Under the pieces are notes generated by a model. That model did not search any database. It was not told the DNA's origin and was given only the letters and a program-made list of their open reading frames with translations. Both the position numbers and the translations under genes were made by a program. A stretch of DNA of 64,000 nucleotides from Hymenopus coronatus (lineage: Eukaryota > Arthropoda > Insecta > Mantodea > Hymenopodidae). Shown in pieces: positions 43,600-54,324 of the stretch. Each line of letters begins with the position of its first letter. Within the stretch, counting starts at the first letter, position 1. The DNA lies in the NCBI GenBank assembly GCA_030762935.1, contig CM060887.1, forward strand, positions 17,600,501 through 17,664,500, read 5' to 3'.

Positions 43600-44560
43600 T
43601 ATATGTAATGTATGTGCCCCAGAGTCGTAAGCTGCAACCAAGTTCTGGGCTACCTCCTTTTTATTTAGCAAATTATGTCCAATACTTTTCAGAACATGAT
43701 GGCCCTGCCCCACTCTTCTTCCAAATTTTGTAGTAGGGGGTTTGTGGTTTTGAACCAACCCTCGCTGTTGCCAAATCTTCCACTTCTGGTCCCTTAACTT
43801 AGGCGAGATTCTCAGCTTGCAAGCAGCGTCTCCAAAAAACATATTTTACTACGTTGCCTCTCGCCCCTAGCACAGGTTTGCTAATGGTTATTGCCAGTAG
43901 TAGGGGGGAGTGGTTCAGTTTGAGGGCTGTCATATTTTGGAAAAAGCTATATGCATTTTTGTTCATGATTTAATGAAAGTTATCCTTGACAATGTAAGTA
44001 ATTTCAATGAAATGTAATATATACGCTAAGTAAATAATAAATAATAATAATGATAGAACAAAGAAGAATAAGAATAAAACAATAACAACTACTCATACTA
44101 GCTCTAAATTAAAAATAAAACAACGAAAAATAACCACCTCTGTCAATTGTTGAAATGGATAGCTTTTGATGATGTGTTATTATGCAAATTAAAAATTTCT
44201 ATCTTCAATAATAAATGTCAGTAATCGGAACACATATTGTTTCCTTTAGCTGTGCTAGATACTCATTGGCTGTGCTTCACATGGCAAGAAAGAAGATCTG
44301 CGTTGTTTGTTATAGTACTTTCCACCTTCATGTCTCGTATTGTGAATATGCCCATTATATCAGGTCAGTCAGTCATGTTGCTCTAGCCTAAGAATTACAT
44401 TGAGAACAGAATCAAGTGCTGTAACAATAGGCTAAAATACAGTCAACAAATTGGAAAGAAATGCTTAATTTATAAAATTGATAGAACATTTTTCTTCCAA
44501 ATTTACTGGGCTTCACAGCAAGCCTAGCTAGTTCACAGAATACACCCCTGGTATGCTCTG
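43600..44560 (+). repeat. Family E repeat, copy 1
   Basis: It shares several blocks in order with 55500-56340: GCAACCAAGTTCTGGG, a GAAATGGATAGCTTTTGATG block, CCCATTATATCAGGT and CACAGAATACACCCCTGGT. An 86-codon minus-strand frame at 43582-43842 has no recognisable family. The class is unknown. Confidence 0.55.
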
Positions 44561-44739
44561 CTTACAAGTACCATTTTGTCTGTATATGTAATCATTTGTA
44601 ATACATTTCTAGTAATGTTAATACTGACCTGACCATGCTTATAACTTCTATTTGCAGGTGAGCAAGTAATAAAGAATTATATTAATTTTGTTATTATTAT
44701 CTATTCTTTTTGTTTTTTTGTTTGAGCTTAAAGTACTCA

Positions 44740-44895
44740 ACATTCATTCGTCTTTTCAGAATAAGGGAAAACCTCGAAATAAACCTTATCCGGGTGATTC
44801 ACCCTAGTGAGATTCGAACTCGCAACCTGTTGAATGAGAGGCAGACATGCTACCACTGCATTACCCAGACAGGCTATTAATTATCATCATCATCA

Positions 44896-44938
<43 letters not shown>

Positions 44939-44940
44939 AA
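44740..44940 (-). repeat. SINE-2 copy plus ATC/ATT microsatellite
   Basis: SINE-2 on the minus strand at 44740-44877 (GCCTGTCTGGGTAATGCAGT, GAGTTCGAATCTCACTAG) is followed directly by (ATC)n(ATT)n at 44883-44937. Confidence 0.75.
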
Positions 44941-45584
44941 CTGCTTATAAGTTTGAAATTCAAATTATTTTAATTTCACCATGTAATTATGCATAAGATT
45001 GATTATATGAAATTACCAATAGCAGCATTAAAAATCTTACAGTAGTCAAATTTAGATAATATTGTATGTACTTAATGTTTCTTTTATTTATTAATTTAAT
45101 CCACTTTTTAATGCCATAATTATATTCTTAAGATTGACAGGAGATTGTAAATTTTTAAACTCTTGAATCATCATCATCATCATTTATTGGTACATACTTT
45201 TATTCAGGTATGTGTGACTTAAAGCCCTTAGAGACTTTTATCCTAGTTAGTAAATAAAGAGTTTAAAAAATGTAAACAAATATAAGGTGTTTTCATTGGG
45301 CTTAAATGCTAGGCACTTAAAGTTAGGCTATTCATATAAACTTGTAATAAAGTCACAAGCAATATCAATATCCCTGAGCTTTGATTGATATCATAACAAA
45401 ATCTGGAGGTTGCAAAAACAAAAACAAAACGTGGAGGTATTGAGTTTCAATGAATGCTTTATTTATTTAATGCTGCCAAGGCCTCTGAACAAACTGTTTC
45501 TAGCTACTTTAGTGACCAACAAGTTATTTTAAGGCTAAGGTACCAATTGTGATCCAAAGCAATGTTTCAGATTGTACAATTGCA

Positions 45585-45681
45585 ATGGATGAGGAAATGA
45601 TGGATGTTGTATGCAGCCATTCAAATGCAGATGACTTGTATTTCGATTCAGTAGTGGGCCACATAGAGGACATATTGATGG
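45585..45681 (+). CDS. ARL2BP: ARL2BP exon 1 (coding)
   Basis: Codes for residues 1-32, phase 1 at its end. It begins MDEEMMDVVCSHSNADDLYF and ends HIEDILM. The donor is GTAAGC. Confidence 0.92.
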
Positions 45682-48600
45682 GTAAGCAATACATTTAGCA
45701 TTATTGGAGGAACGTTCAGTTCTGTTACATAATACAATTAAATGTGGTTGAAAATTAAAACATCTGTATGGATTTTACAGGAAGTTAACAATAGGCAATA
45801 CAAAATGTGTACCACTTATTACTTAAAAGATGTCCCCAAATGAAGCTGCCTTGTTTGGTTTATTTTTTGGTTCTATTTTCAGCAATGATACACATTTGTT
45901 TAACTTGCAAAATAAATGATTTAAATAAAAAAATATAGCTAATCCTATACTATTACTCATCACACTCATACTAGCCTATTCTGTTCTGCTTTAATATCAG
46001 ATCCTAATTCCTTCTAGCCTATTCCAATACACATACCCATCTTAATTAGCACAGATTAACATTGAATGTTAAAACGTTCGGTAAAGATCAGCATCCGCGG
46101 TTAGCAAAATTAAATAAACATTATTGGTTTTTAAGTAATTATCATTATTATTTATACAATAATTAGGATAATTTAAGGATGTTTAAATTTATTTCTTGTA
46201 TTTTTTAATTTTATTTAATTTATATATTAAAATGCTAAAAAAGCAAGGCAAGGAAAGAAAAACTACTAAATGCCATCTTTTTACAAAATATTTAAAACTA
46301 AACTGATGCCCCCTCCCCAAAAATAAAATAAGTCTACCAACAATAATTCAACAATCAATTATGTAGAACTCAAAAACCAGTAATCACCAGACTGGTATCA
46401 CTCACAACTACAGTCAGGAGAATTAACTACGCAAACCACCTAAACCCAAACTTTAAAGTCATGCCACCTGTGGCAGAGGGTTATCATGTTTTGAAAAGTA
46501 CTGTTTATAGTGTGGTCTGTTTGCAAAGTACTGCATACCCAGTGGTACTAACAGAAGAAAATTGAGACATTGGTTGTGTGGTAGAATGCTACTGATTTAT
46601 GGGAACTTACAATTTTAATATTTACATAATTCGTTTCCTGTCATCAGGATTATTATTAGTTACATTTGCCCTCTAGATACATAGATTACAATGCCCAATA
46701 ATATATATTCTTAGGTCCAGCACACATGTTGTGATATACCTGTCAGGTAAATCAACAAGGTATATCTGTGCAAGCTAGAGCGCACACACACACACCCTGA
46801 TAAACTGGAAGATTTTAATTCAATCAAGAGATGACGAGCAAACAAGATGATTGCTTTAGTCAGTTTGTTGGTGGCCATGAAGTGTAAAAAGAAGCGAAAA
46901 TGCAAAACCTGGTGTAAAGATTGGCTTACAATCAGAAATGAATACACTCATACAAGATTATTAAAAAAGTTTTTAACTCTTTTTACTTATAATGTATTAT
47001 ATTTTGTTATATATAATTATATAATAATAATTAACAACAAAAAGGTCAATCTAAATATGATTAACACTCTCTAATCAAGGAGCTAGCCACAGCTCATCTA
47101 AAAACTATACAGGCATACCGGAAAGACTCTGACAGACACTCAGGCCTACACACCTGCATAGGTAGAAACAATTGAATTTTGATTCTACTCCGGTCGCCTG
47201 CACAGGTTGCTATGCCTGTGTAGTTTGGACTGCAGCGATTGTACAGGTAAACCTCACTGTTATACCAGAATGTGTGTGCTGGGCCTTAGAATCTGAAATG
47301 TGAAGGGTCTCTGGTGTAAACAGTTCTTATATTGTGAAAAACTATGAGACATGGGTACATGATATACACATACCTGTTGTGTACATGTGACATGTGGTGT
47401 CAACACAGGCCTGTTTCTATCGTAGGTATGTAAAGTGTATCTGCAGTTGGTCGCCTAGTGAAGACCATGGCCTTATTGGATAACTTGTGTGCTCGTTCCT
47501 TTTGTGGTGGGGTTAGACCATTTTCTATACATTGCTGTAACAAATTATTGTTAAAAAGCATATTCTTCTATCTACTTTATGATAATCAAGATAAACATTA
47601 GCAGAAATTGTCTTAATTATTTGCTTCTTTGTAAGTAAAAGAAAAATATGCGAATACACTAGGCTAAAGCAATAGTCAAATATTCTAAAAGTGAGTTGCC
47701 GTGTGGTTGAAATCCATTTCTATGCAGGGCCAGCAGGAGTTTACAACTTTCTGTGTGGAAAAAATTTTCAGTATTTTAAATCTGAAACAAATAACAAGGA
47801 ATATCTCCAAAATGGTCAAACATGTAGTACTCCCATTTTCTTTCCATTCCAGTAGGATCTTTCTCAGCACCATATAATATTAGAATGCTTTTTAGAACAG
47901 GAAATGTATTTATGCTTAGAGCAAATATTTCAGAGATGAAGTCTGAATCCTAATACACCTTTACATTAGAAATGCAAAAAGGTTATTTCACGGAAGTTTT
48001 TCTTGTGTTTTAAAAAAAAGTTTCATTTATTCTATGTTTTTATTTTCAGAACCACAATTTCAAGAATTACTGAATGGTTTTATGGAAAAATATTGGCATG
48101 AATTTGAGGATAAAGAGGAGAACAAATTGTGCTACATTGAAATATTTAAAGAATATGTAAGAAATATTGCTACAAATAGAAACACAACTGTAGTTAAATA
48201 AAGCAGTAATTACACATTTTGGCATGTTTTGCATATACAGTTATTTAAAAAGCATTGAGTCATAAAGAATTATATAAAATAAATGGATACTGCACTTATT
48301 GACTTTAAGGAACAGTTTTATCCATACTGCACAACTGATGGACATTGGGAATAAAATAAATTCTGTAATATATCTAGCACTGTAGTGTCTTTGCCTATGC
48401 ACAAACTATACATTAGTATTCTTTCTTGCTATTTGTCATATACTTACGGGGGAGCACTGTCAGATTGAGTGGCAATTTTTAGAGTGAAAATACATCAAAA
48501 CAAAAATACCTATGTCTCAGCTTTTTCTTCCATAGGACCCTGTTCAGCAGTAAACATTTATAAAGTTTTAAGTTTTAATGGTCTGCCTTCCACTCAACAA

Positions 48601-51600
48601 TCAGCTACTTGCTACTATGCCAGATATTGATAAACTTTGCACCACACCAGGACTATAATATAACTTGCACTAAAGATAACTTGTAACCATAATTCCATGT
48701 CACAAAAACAAAATCGGCTACAGTTACATCTCTTTGTAAGTTCTCTCATTTAATACTTTTTAGACATCAACATCTACAAGCGATTAGATATAATTTGTGA
48801 ATCATTCTAATCTGTAAATAATTAGTTTTCTTGCCAAATTTGAACCTATGGGAGAGAAAGCAGACTCATAGATATTTTCATTTTTGATCATCTTTCACTA
48901 AAAATACATCCCAGCCCGATATGTAATATCAATTTGACCATAGTCCCTTGTTAATCTGAATACTTTTCACACTATTAGAAATCAAGTAAGCACTATATTA
49001 CAATAATTTGTGTATAATATTGATGAGGATGGTGCCAATGATCCCAAATTATACATCTATAGTTGCACTTTGCTTTACCTTTCCTCTCTGTAATGCTTTG
49101 AACACCATATTTGCATACGCTGAATTTTCAAATTTAAAACCTCGATATGTTTGCCCAATACTTTATCTTTGCATATTTTAATGACTGGATAGAAATATAG
49201 CATTAGAATCATAAAACTCAATGTCAACATGACTTCATTCACATAGTAATGTTATAGAAGAGTGAAATTTTCAAGTTCAACTCAGATTGATATAGCAGCT
49301 TAATTTTATGCAAAATGTATTTAAACTTCCTTACGGTAAGAGCTGAAGCTTTCCTGACAAGTGTTCTCGGGCTTCTAGCTAGGTAAGTACATGGATTGAC
49401 TCCAACATTTTAAAAAGTGCATCATCTTCCTCTTCAGCGTAAACTGATAACTTGATAGCTTAGATTTGTGTATTTATAGTGCCCAAGTGAAGCTAGCATC
49501 TGGTTGCTTTGCATATTTTTTGGCCGTGAAGCAACATTAGGCATATAAACGCCACATATGGTTTTCTACGAGGTCTGTGCCCATGCCTCAGTCATATTAA
49601 ACATCAGTTGCTTCACAGCCAAAAAAATATCATGCTAGCTTAACTAGGGCACTATAAATACATGAATCCAAACTTTCAAGTGATCTGTTTACCCTGAAGG
49701 CGAAGATAATGCACATCTTCAAAATGTTGGAATCAATCCATCTTTTTACCTGGCTAGAAGCCTGAGAACATAAGAGTTCCTTATGATGCTTTAATTCAAA
49801 AGATTATAATTAAAGCAACACTTTTAATAGTATGAATCGTTACATTGTCTGAGTTGAAGTTTTACCAGCATAAAGCCCAGCTCTGATCACCATAAAGTGA
49901 TCCTGAAAGTTACATTGTCTGAGTTGAAGTTTTACCAGCATAAAGCCCAGCTCTGATCACCATAAAGTGATCCTGAAAATTCTAAAATGATTTCATCTTC
50001 ATTAAGCACTGCCTTGCCAAGTGTCACTGGTATGTAGATGGTGCTATGGTTGAGTGGTTATACTGCATGCCCTTTACCAAGGTGGCCCAGGTTCAATCCC
50101 AGGGAACTGTATGTGGTGTAAAGCAGTATCTGGGAGGGTTTTTGTTTGGTTTCTCTGGTTCCCCTCACAATTCATTCCACCAATTGCTCCATCACCTTTC
50201 CTTTCATCATTTTATATCATCATCTTCCTCATTCTCAAACCTAGCTACAGGCCGATCCCCTGTACCAGGTTTTTCACTATGATTCTATATTTGTCAGCTC
50301 CTCAACAGGCTTCTGGGTACTTTGTGTAAGTCCTGCATATGAGGGGAGTAAACTAAATAAGTCAGTCATTGATATATATTAATGTTGGTGACAATGCTGT
50401 GAATAAAATAAGTTTGTGTGGCATATTTGTAATGAGAAACCATTTTCCGCTAATATAAAGATATCACTATTTTTTATCTCCTGTCATCAGGTCTCCAAGG
50501 ACTCTGCATGACTAATACTTTGCTTTTTGGAAGCTTTTCTTTCACCATATACACCTTTTAAGTAACAGAATGAAAGATGCTGGGTTTCTTCCCAGGCATA
50601 GCTGACAACCAGGCTGTTCAAGCTGTCAGTTATTATAACTAAAGCTCGGAACTTGGAACAGATGTGCTCTGGAGCTACAGGTGTAACAACACATCTCAAT
50701 GACCATACCTCTATGGTTGTAGGTGGTGTCTGTTGCCGCTGAATATTATCAGTTAGGCACACACGGTTTCAACTTCCAAGCTTTAAATATAATTTAGGAG
50801 AGATTATTTTTCCAATTAGGATATTTACTGTTTTGAAACCTACACTGATTGATATTTTTTATATATATATAGATAAAAAAAAACACTATTAAAGGTAGAT
50901 AAGTTCTTTTTTAATTAGTTTGGCAAGTTGACATCTTTAGACACTTCTTTGCTGGACAATGTGTCGGGGGTTGAAATATTCTGAAGGTGTTCCATCTATC
51001 CAGTGAAGAAGTGTTTAAAGAAGTCGACTTGCCAAAATAACCCCTGACTGATTGACAAGCTGGCAGAGCTGTTAGAATCCATTACTTGCAACAGAGCCCA
51101 AGCATTGCATTCCATTATTATTCTATTATTCCAACATTGCAGTTTTAATTTATTCGGTCAGGGATAAAACTACTATAAAAATATAGTAATTTTATTTTCA
51201 ATATGTTTCAGAATGAAGTTGTTGAAAAGCACATTGAAAGTTGCCTTTTGCAGAGGATACCAAATTTTTCAATGGTCAGGTTCACTGAGCAGCTTGAGTA
51301 AGTAAATTCATTAAAATTCATTAGCATTTTTTTCAGGCCAGGCACATGACATAACAATGCATGCTATATATTTTACTCACTTTTTCATTATTGTAATATG
51401 TGCAAAACAACAGGTGTTAGTTTAGTTAGAATGTCTCTCATATCTGCATTATGTGTTTGTTGGCCATTTTTGAGATATTCCTTGATATTGGTTTCAAGTT
51501 TTAACTATGCATCTTCTCAAATGGGGTCACCTTTCGTTTCATCTCTTGTTTTTCTGGAATTGCAAAGTGAACCGTTCAATTGTTCATATATTGATCAGCT

Positions 51601-53673
51601 TTTAAAAGATTTGACTATTGCTTTAGCCTGGTATATTTCCATTTCCCTTCTGCTTATAAGAAAATAAGTAGTAAGACCAATTGTGTTAATGTTTATCTCA
51701 TTTAGCATGATGTAGATGAAAGAACAGTCTTTTATAAGAATAGTTTGTTTGCAGAACTGGTAGAGAAAGTTATGTGAATGCAACTCACCAGATTTTTTTT
51801 CCTTCCGCTTTCTTTAAGTTCCTGTACTTTAATAGGATATCTAATAATACTATTGTTTGTTAATTAAAAGCATTTTTAATAATTTTTGGTGCATAAAACT
51901 ACTTTTTGTGAATGCTAAAAGGTGTTTAATTATTAATAAAAAAGGTTAAAATAATTTTAATTCCATTAAGCCTAACATATGCATCACTACTATATTATAT
52001 TTATTAGACCAAATATTTATTTTCAGATTGCGAAAAAATGAGTTGGATGGTGAGGTTTTTGAGATGCTGTATACATTCACAGATTTTATGGCTTTCAAAG
52101 AGATGTTTCTGGATTACAAAGCAGTAGGTATTTGGTGATTGTAGAAGTTCTTAAAAAGCAGCTTCAGTTTTAATCATATGCAAATATAGCAAAATATTGT
52201 TATACCCTTCACTGTATTAGCATTTGGTTTCTAGGGCTTATTCACTTCCAGAAAAAATTCTCAAAACATAATTAACATTAATCAATTGTATTTCTTAAAC
52301 TTTCATATAAACATAATTATAGTTTTTTTTTAACTACAACATATTACAAAATTGAATTGAAATAATTGTAATTAAAACAATATCCCAGCCCTGAGTGCAA
52401 ATCAGTGAGACAAGTTGACGCAACTGAAAATGTTGATGAGGTTGCTAATCATGCCTAAAAGCCCTATAGTGAAGCCAATGACACAAAGCATTTGCTCAAT
52501 TGTGCCAGAGAGTAGAAGTACTGCTAAATTATGGCTGACCTGTATAAGAACTGAACTGTTTCTAGAGAAACAGAGAGACTAGCCAAAAATATATATTTGC
52601 AGGAATTGTAAGGATACTTCAGAAATAAGCAAATCCTTAAAGATATGACAACATTTATGGTTAGGAAAAATATGAAAAAGCAAAGAAAGAGTTTCTTAAG
52701 TTAATGCTTAAGAGAAGCAGTCATTTTGAAACATTAGTGAATTTTCTCACCAGATTTTGAGAACTGGCCCAGCAAAATATAGAGATTGGAGTTGCCTTGT
52801 GAAATCCTTGATATTAGGAAGGAGAAAGGAATTGGGAATTATTCCTAATGATGCAAAAAGGTTCTCAATGCAACCGGACCATACATGTGAATTCTACAAC
52901 AATTGAATTACAAAGAACATTGGAAAAACTGAATGTTATTTAAAGACACTTCTACGATTCTCAGCATCCCATTCTCTACTTAGTTTTGCTCAGAGGCCTC
53001 TTTATCAAGCTTAAGGTTCTTTTATATGTTGTAGATCTAAACATTGGAGACATTTACTGCTACTAACATGGTTTTTAGAATGCAATTTTGATAAACGATA
53101 CAACTGGAAGTTTGGGCATATAGAGCAGGTAAATTACTTGGTGTCAAAGGCATTTCAGTTAAGTAAATTTGAATACACAATTAACATAAAGTATCTGAGA
53201 ATTGAATAAGCAAACCAAACAGGGCAGGAAAGATTGCTCCTAGAAATATGAGGGCCTAGGTTGTGCCACTATGCAAAGTGGGTATACAAGAGCATGTGTC
53301 TTCTGGAATGAGAAATGAAAATGTTAACAGGATCATTTGAATGCATATAAACAGTAATTTTGAATTCCTACAGTTGAAAAAGATAAAACAAAAAAATTCT
53401 AAGATGTATAGTTCAGTGACTTGTGAAGTAAAGTATTAAAGAATGTGTATGTATGTATTAATGAGTACTGTATCGTTTCTTCCTTAGCAATGCAATTTAA
53501 TGAACTTAATTATGATTTGTACAAAACAAAACTGCTCATTTTTGGCAAAAGAGATGCTTAAGCAAGAAAGCAAAGATAACAAAAACTGATGATCAACTAT
53601 TGTCTTTTTGTATACTTCAACTTGCCTTAGTTGCTCTATATGTGAATTATGATTTTAATGTACAAATTATTAT

Positions 53674-53706
<33 letters not shown>

Positions 53707-54139
53707 GACTTTCACTCATGACACACGATCGCGGGAAGTGGCCAATCCAATACTTTGGCGTGTAAAATTGCAACCAATCAGAACTCATTATCTCTAAATT
53801 TTATCTTTTTTTATCACACCCATGTGCAATTGTTTTTCTAAATTTATTGCACCCAAATGCATTTGTTTTCTTTTGCACTAATGAGCAACTTTTCTCTAGA
53901 TAAAAGTTGGATCTCTCATTACATTACTTATAAAATAATCATAAACTGACAAATGGTGTTACAGTTATTCATTTCAATTTGTGCATAAATCTACATAACA
54001 CTTTCTAAAATGATGAAAAACATGTATCTTCCATATAGTATATGCTTAAATTGTTCTGTCTTTACAGATGAAGGAGGGGACAGTCCAAGACCTTAGCCAA
54101 GGAATACATGTTTCATCAGGGGTGGCATACCAAACTTAA
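45585..54139 (+). CDS. ARL2BP: ARL2BP (BART), ADP-ribosylation factor-like 2 binding protein, complete, 5 coding exons
   Basis: ARL2BP binds GTP-loaded ARL2 (and ARL3) through its BART domain and acts at mitochondria, centrosomes and cilia. Exons 45585-45681, 48050-48156, 51212-51297, 52027-52123 and 54068-54139 join in frame to 152 codons plus TAA, with phases 1, 1 (completed), 2 and 0. Near-identity to the family is clear: FDSVVGHIEDILM, FEDKEENKLCYIEIFKEY, LLQRIPNFSMVRFTEQLE, FTDFMAFKEMFLDYKA and QDLSQGIHVSSG. The BART fold spans about residues 18-130. The human protein is 163 residues; the C-terminal tail is shorter here. The start ATG at 45585 is chosen because the ATG at 45562 is out of frame. 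A non-coding upstream exon is possible. The gene diverges from HEATR1. Confidence 0.95.
45682..46710. other. ARL2BP intron 1 sequence, nothing recognised
   Basis: AT-rich, no repeats matched before the MITE at 46714. Confidence 0.5.
46714..47285. mobile_element. MITE with TTA target-site duplication (PIF/Harbinger-like)
   Basis: The left end GGTCCAGCACACA and inverted right end GGCCCAGCACACA bound 572 bp. TTA flanks both sides (46711-46713 and 47286-47288). Arms pair imperfectly for about 60 bp. A 3-bp TTA duplication is typical of PIF/Harbinger; the superfamily is inferred from that alone. It lies in ARL2BP intron 1. Confidence 0.65.
47515..47822 (-). repeat. Family A repeat, partial copy 10
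   Basis: One end is preserved (CTATACATTGCTGTAACAAAT) with about 300 bp of family text up to AATATCTCCAAAATGGTCAA. Confidence 0.7.
48050..48156 (+). CDS. ARL2BP: ARL2BP exon 2
   Basis: Codes for residues 33-68, ending on a codon boundary. It contains QELLNGFMEKYWHEFEDKEE, diagnostic of BART. The acceptor is TATTTTCAG and the donor GTAAGA. Confidence 0.96.
48157..49344. other. ARL2BP intron 2 sequence, nothing recognised
   Basis: Low-complexity AT-rich sequence; no matching repeats. Confidence 0.5.
49345..49795. mobile_element. Foldback element F7
   Basis: Arms of about 170 bp: TCTCGGGCTTCTAGCTAGGT on the left and CCTGGCTAGAAGCCTGAGAA on the right. The hairpin motif at 49694-49730 has stem GAAGAT/ATCTTC followed by AAAATGTTGG. 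Its inverse lies at about 49408-49445. Confidence 0.75.
49839..49978. repeat. Perfect tandem duplication, 70-bp unit, two copies
   Basis: GTTACATTGTCTGAGTTGAA starts at 49839 and at 49909, and the two 70-bp units look identical. This indicates a very recent slippage event or an assembly artefact. Confidence 0.9.
50036..50360 (+). repeat. SINE-1 copy
   Basis: It starts GATGGTGCTATGGTTGAGTG (A-box-like), CCCAGGTTCAATCCCAGG (B-box-like), GGTTTCTCTGGTTCCCC, CAGCTCCTCAACAGGCTTCT. The body matches 37436-37798 at moderate identity. Confidence 0.75.
50487..50762 (-). CDS. Unidentified open frame, possible terminal exon, antisense in ARL2BP intron 2
   Basis: A 91-codon minus-strand frame with a balanced amino-acid mix: TIEVWSLRCVVTPVAPEHIC, KFRALVIITDSLNSLVVSYA, ending SHAESLET and a TGA stop. 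A plausible acceptor (AATATTCAG) lies just inside its start, so it could be a last exon beginning at about 50725. I do not recognise the protein. No partner exon was linked by phase. It may equally be chance or a dead gene fragment. Confidence 0.3.
   Translation of the reverse strand: MCLTDNIQRQQTPPTTIEVWSLRCVVTPVAPEHICSKFRALVIITDSLNSLVVSYAWEETQHLSFCYLKGVYGERKASKKQSISHAESLET
50930..51040. repeat. Short inverted repeat
   Basis: TTTGGCAAGTTGACATCTTT pairs imperfectly with AAAGAAGTCGACTTGCCAAA, with GACACTTCTT/AAGAAGTGT inside. It is a small foldback of about 105 bp. Confidence 0.65.
51212..51297 (+). CDS. ARL2BP: ARL2BP exon 3
   Basis: Codes for residues 69-96, ending in phase 2. It contains VVEKHIESCLLQRIPNFSMV. 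The donor is GTAAGT. Confidence 0.95.
51455..51800 (+). repeat. Family A repeat, partial copy 11
   Basis: From GGCCATTTTTGAGATATTCC to the ATGTGAATGCAACTCACCAG end. It starts about 155 bp after ARL2BP exon 3. Confidence 0.7.
52027..52123 (+). CDS. ARL2BP: ARL2BP exon 4
   Basis: Codes for residues 97-129, ending on a codon boundary. It contains EVFEMLYTFTDFMAFKEMFL, the signature end of the BART domain. The donor GTAGGT is chosen so that the frame continues into exon 5. Confidence 0.95.
52124..53669. other. ARL2BP intron 4 sequence, mostly unrecognised
   Basis: Apart from a SINE-4 tail, 52380-53400 is purine-rich like 16467-17419 and may be an eroded retrotransposon body, but no frame is readable. 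Confidence 0.4.
52958..53050 (-). repeat. SINE-4 tail fragment
   Basis: It contains TCTCAGCATCCCATTC and CTCAGAGGCCTCTTTATCAA on the plus strand. The tRNA-like head is missing. Confidence 0.6.
53670..53950 (+). repeat. Poly-T tract and family D repeat, copy 3 (internally deleted)
   Basis: A run of more than 30 T residues (53673-53704) precedes GGAAGTGGCCAATCCAATAC. The copy then skips from near GTTTTCTTTTGCACTAATG to the TAGATAAAAGTTGGA end. Confidence 0.7.
54068..54139 (+). CDS. ARL2BP: ARL2BP exon 5 and stop
   Basis: Codes for residues 130-152 plus TAA. It contains MKEGTVQDLSQGIHVSSGVA, which aligns with the human LSSGL segment. The reading stops about ten residues earlier than the vertebrate protein. 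AATAAA-like sequence follows near 54285. A family A repeat starts about 190 bp downstream. Confidence 0.88.
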   Translation: MKEGTVQDLSQGIHVSSGVAYQT

Positions 54140-54324
54140 CATCCTAAGCATCCTTGAAATTAGTGTAGAACATTTGTCTTGTTGTTACAACTGTTCATTC
54201 CATTGACTTCTCAAGGGAATACTAGACATATATTATGAAGCAAAAGGGTACTTGTATGTAAACGGTTTTTTACATTATTTGCACCAAAATAAAACAAAAA
54301 AAAAAATCTCATATTGTTTGAATT

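Larger units (their letters stand above)
41400..45584. other. Divergent intergenic region between HEATR1 and ARL2BP
   Basis: About 4.2 kb separates the two start codons. The first 250 bp, upstream of HEATR1, are somewhat richer in CG dinucleotides; I see no TATA box or defined element. The rest is mostly repeats: a SINE-4 copy, an 820-bp foldback, a family E copy and a SINE-2 copy with an ATT microsatellite. The HEATR1 promoter is presumably near 41400-41650; the ARL2BP promoter cannot be placed. Confidence 0.6.

Noticed and set aside
43582..43842. 86-codon minus-strand frame as a gene
   Set aside because: It falls in family E repeat DNA, lacks a family match, and the corresponding frame is not kept in the second copy.
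45562..45584. Upstream ATG as the ARL2BP start
   Set aside because: It is 23 bases before the chosen ATG and therefore out of frame with the BART domain.
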